Part shown: positions 13,800-13,827 of the stretch, piece by piece | Position numbering within the stretch: the stretch's first letter is position 1 | How the letters are laid out: each line of letters starts with the position of its first letter | From: Acidobacteriota bacterium | GTDB taxonomy: Bacteria; Acidobacteriota; Terriglobia; Acidiferrales; UBA7541 | DNA length: 13,827 bases | Direction: 5' to 3' | NCBI GenBank assembly: GCA_003153585.1 | Contig: PLZZ01000153.1 | Location: 1-13,827, forward strand | Notes under the pieces: generated by a model | Databases searched by the model: none | Told to the model about the DNA's origin: nothing | The model's input: the letters and a program-made list of their open reading frames with translations, nothing else | Program-made: the position numbers and the translations under genes

Positions 13800-13827
13800 A
13801 TGTTCTCGCGCCAAGCAATCATCAAAT
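13800..13827 (+). CDS. Start of a gene cut by the right window edge
   Basis: An ATG preceded by GAGGTGAG opens a frame reading MFSRQAIIK up to the edge. The strong promoter at 13703-13731 and the good ribosome site support a real gene, but nine residues do not allow any identification. Confidence 0.55.

Overview
The window most likely comes from a soil-type Acidobacteriota (Terriglobia/Koribacter-like). This is inferred from three things: moderately GC-rich DNA, a Ser/Thr kinase fused to a STAND ATPase and TPRs, and a secreted Gly/Tyr-rich protein of a kind I associate with that phylum. No rRNA, tRNA, mobile element, phage gene or CRISPR array is visible. The genes are chromosomal in style, in short or single-gene transcription units with frequent strand switches.

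Left part (1-1926): a minus-strand pair, an OsmC-family protein followed by a berberine-bridge-type FAD oxidase that runs off the left edge. A small DUF4242 gene faces the other way with its own promoter. Middle (1927-8037): a 1035-residue kinase/NB-ARC/TPR protein on the minus strand is divergent from a cation diffusion facilitator (CDF) metal exporter. The CDF has three consecutive cytoplasmic metal-binding/dimerisation domains instead of one. It ends tail-to-tail, with a 28-nt overlap, on a GT-C (ArnT/PMT-like) membrane glycosyltransferase.

Right part (8068-13827): a 1128-residue single polypeptide carries a GH18-like domain, a NodB/CE4 deacetylase and a processive GT2 synthase. It looks like a complete synthesise-and-modify machine for an amino-sugar exopolysaccharide, comparable in parts list to PgaC plus PgaB but in one chain. 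A strong promoter with an overlapping inverted repeat and a long leader with tiny ORFs follow. They precede a secreted 600-residue protein with 8-residue Gly/Ser/Thr/His/Lys repeats and a Gly/Tyr/Trp-rich centre. A stem-loop closes that unit. A near-consensus promoter then drives a 17-codon leader ORF coupled to a gene cut by the right edge.

Several genes (kinase, CDF, trifunctional synthase) lack a Shine-Dalgarno sequence and have a -10-like hexamer only 7-11 nt before the start codon. This suggests leaderless or near-leaderless transcripts, whereas other genes have clear ribosome binding sites. The most interesting items are the GH18-CE4-GT2 fusion, the triple C-terminal domain of the CDF with differential ligand retention, the kinase-STAND-TPR protein with an exact 40-residue repeat pitch, and the two leader-ORF arrangements near the right end.
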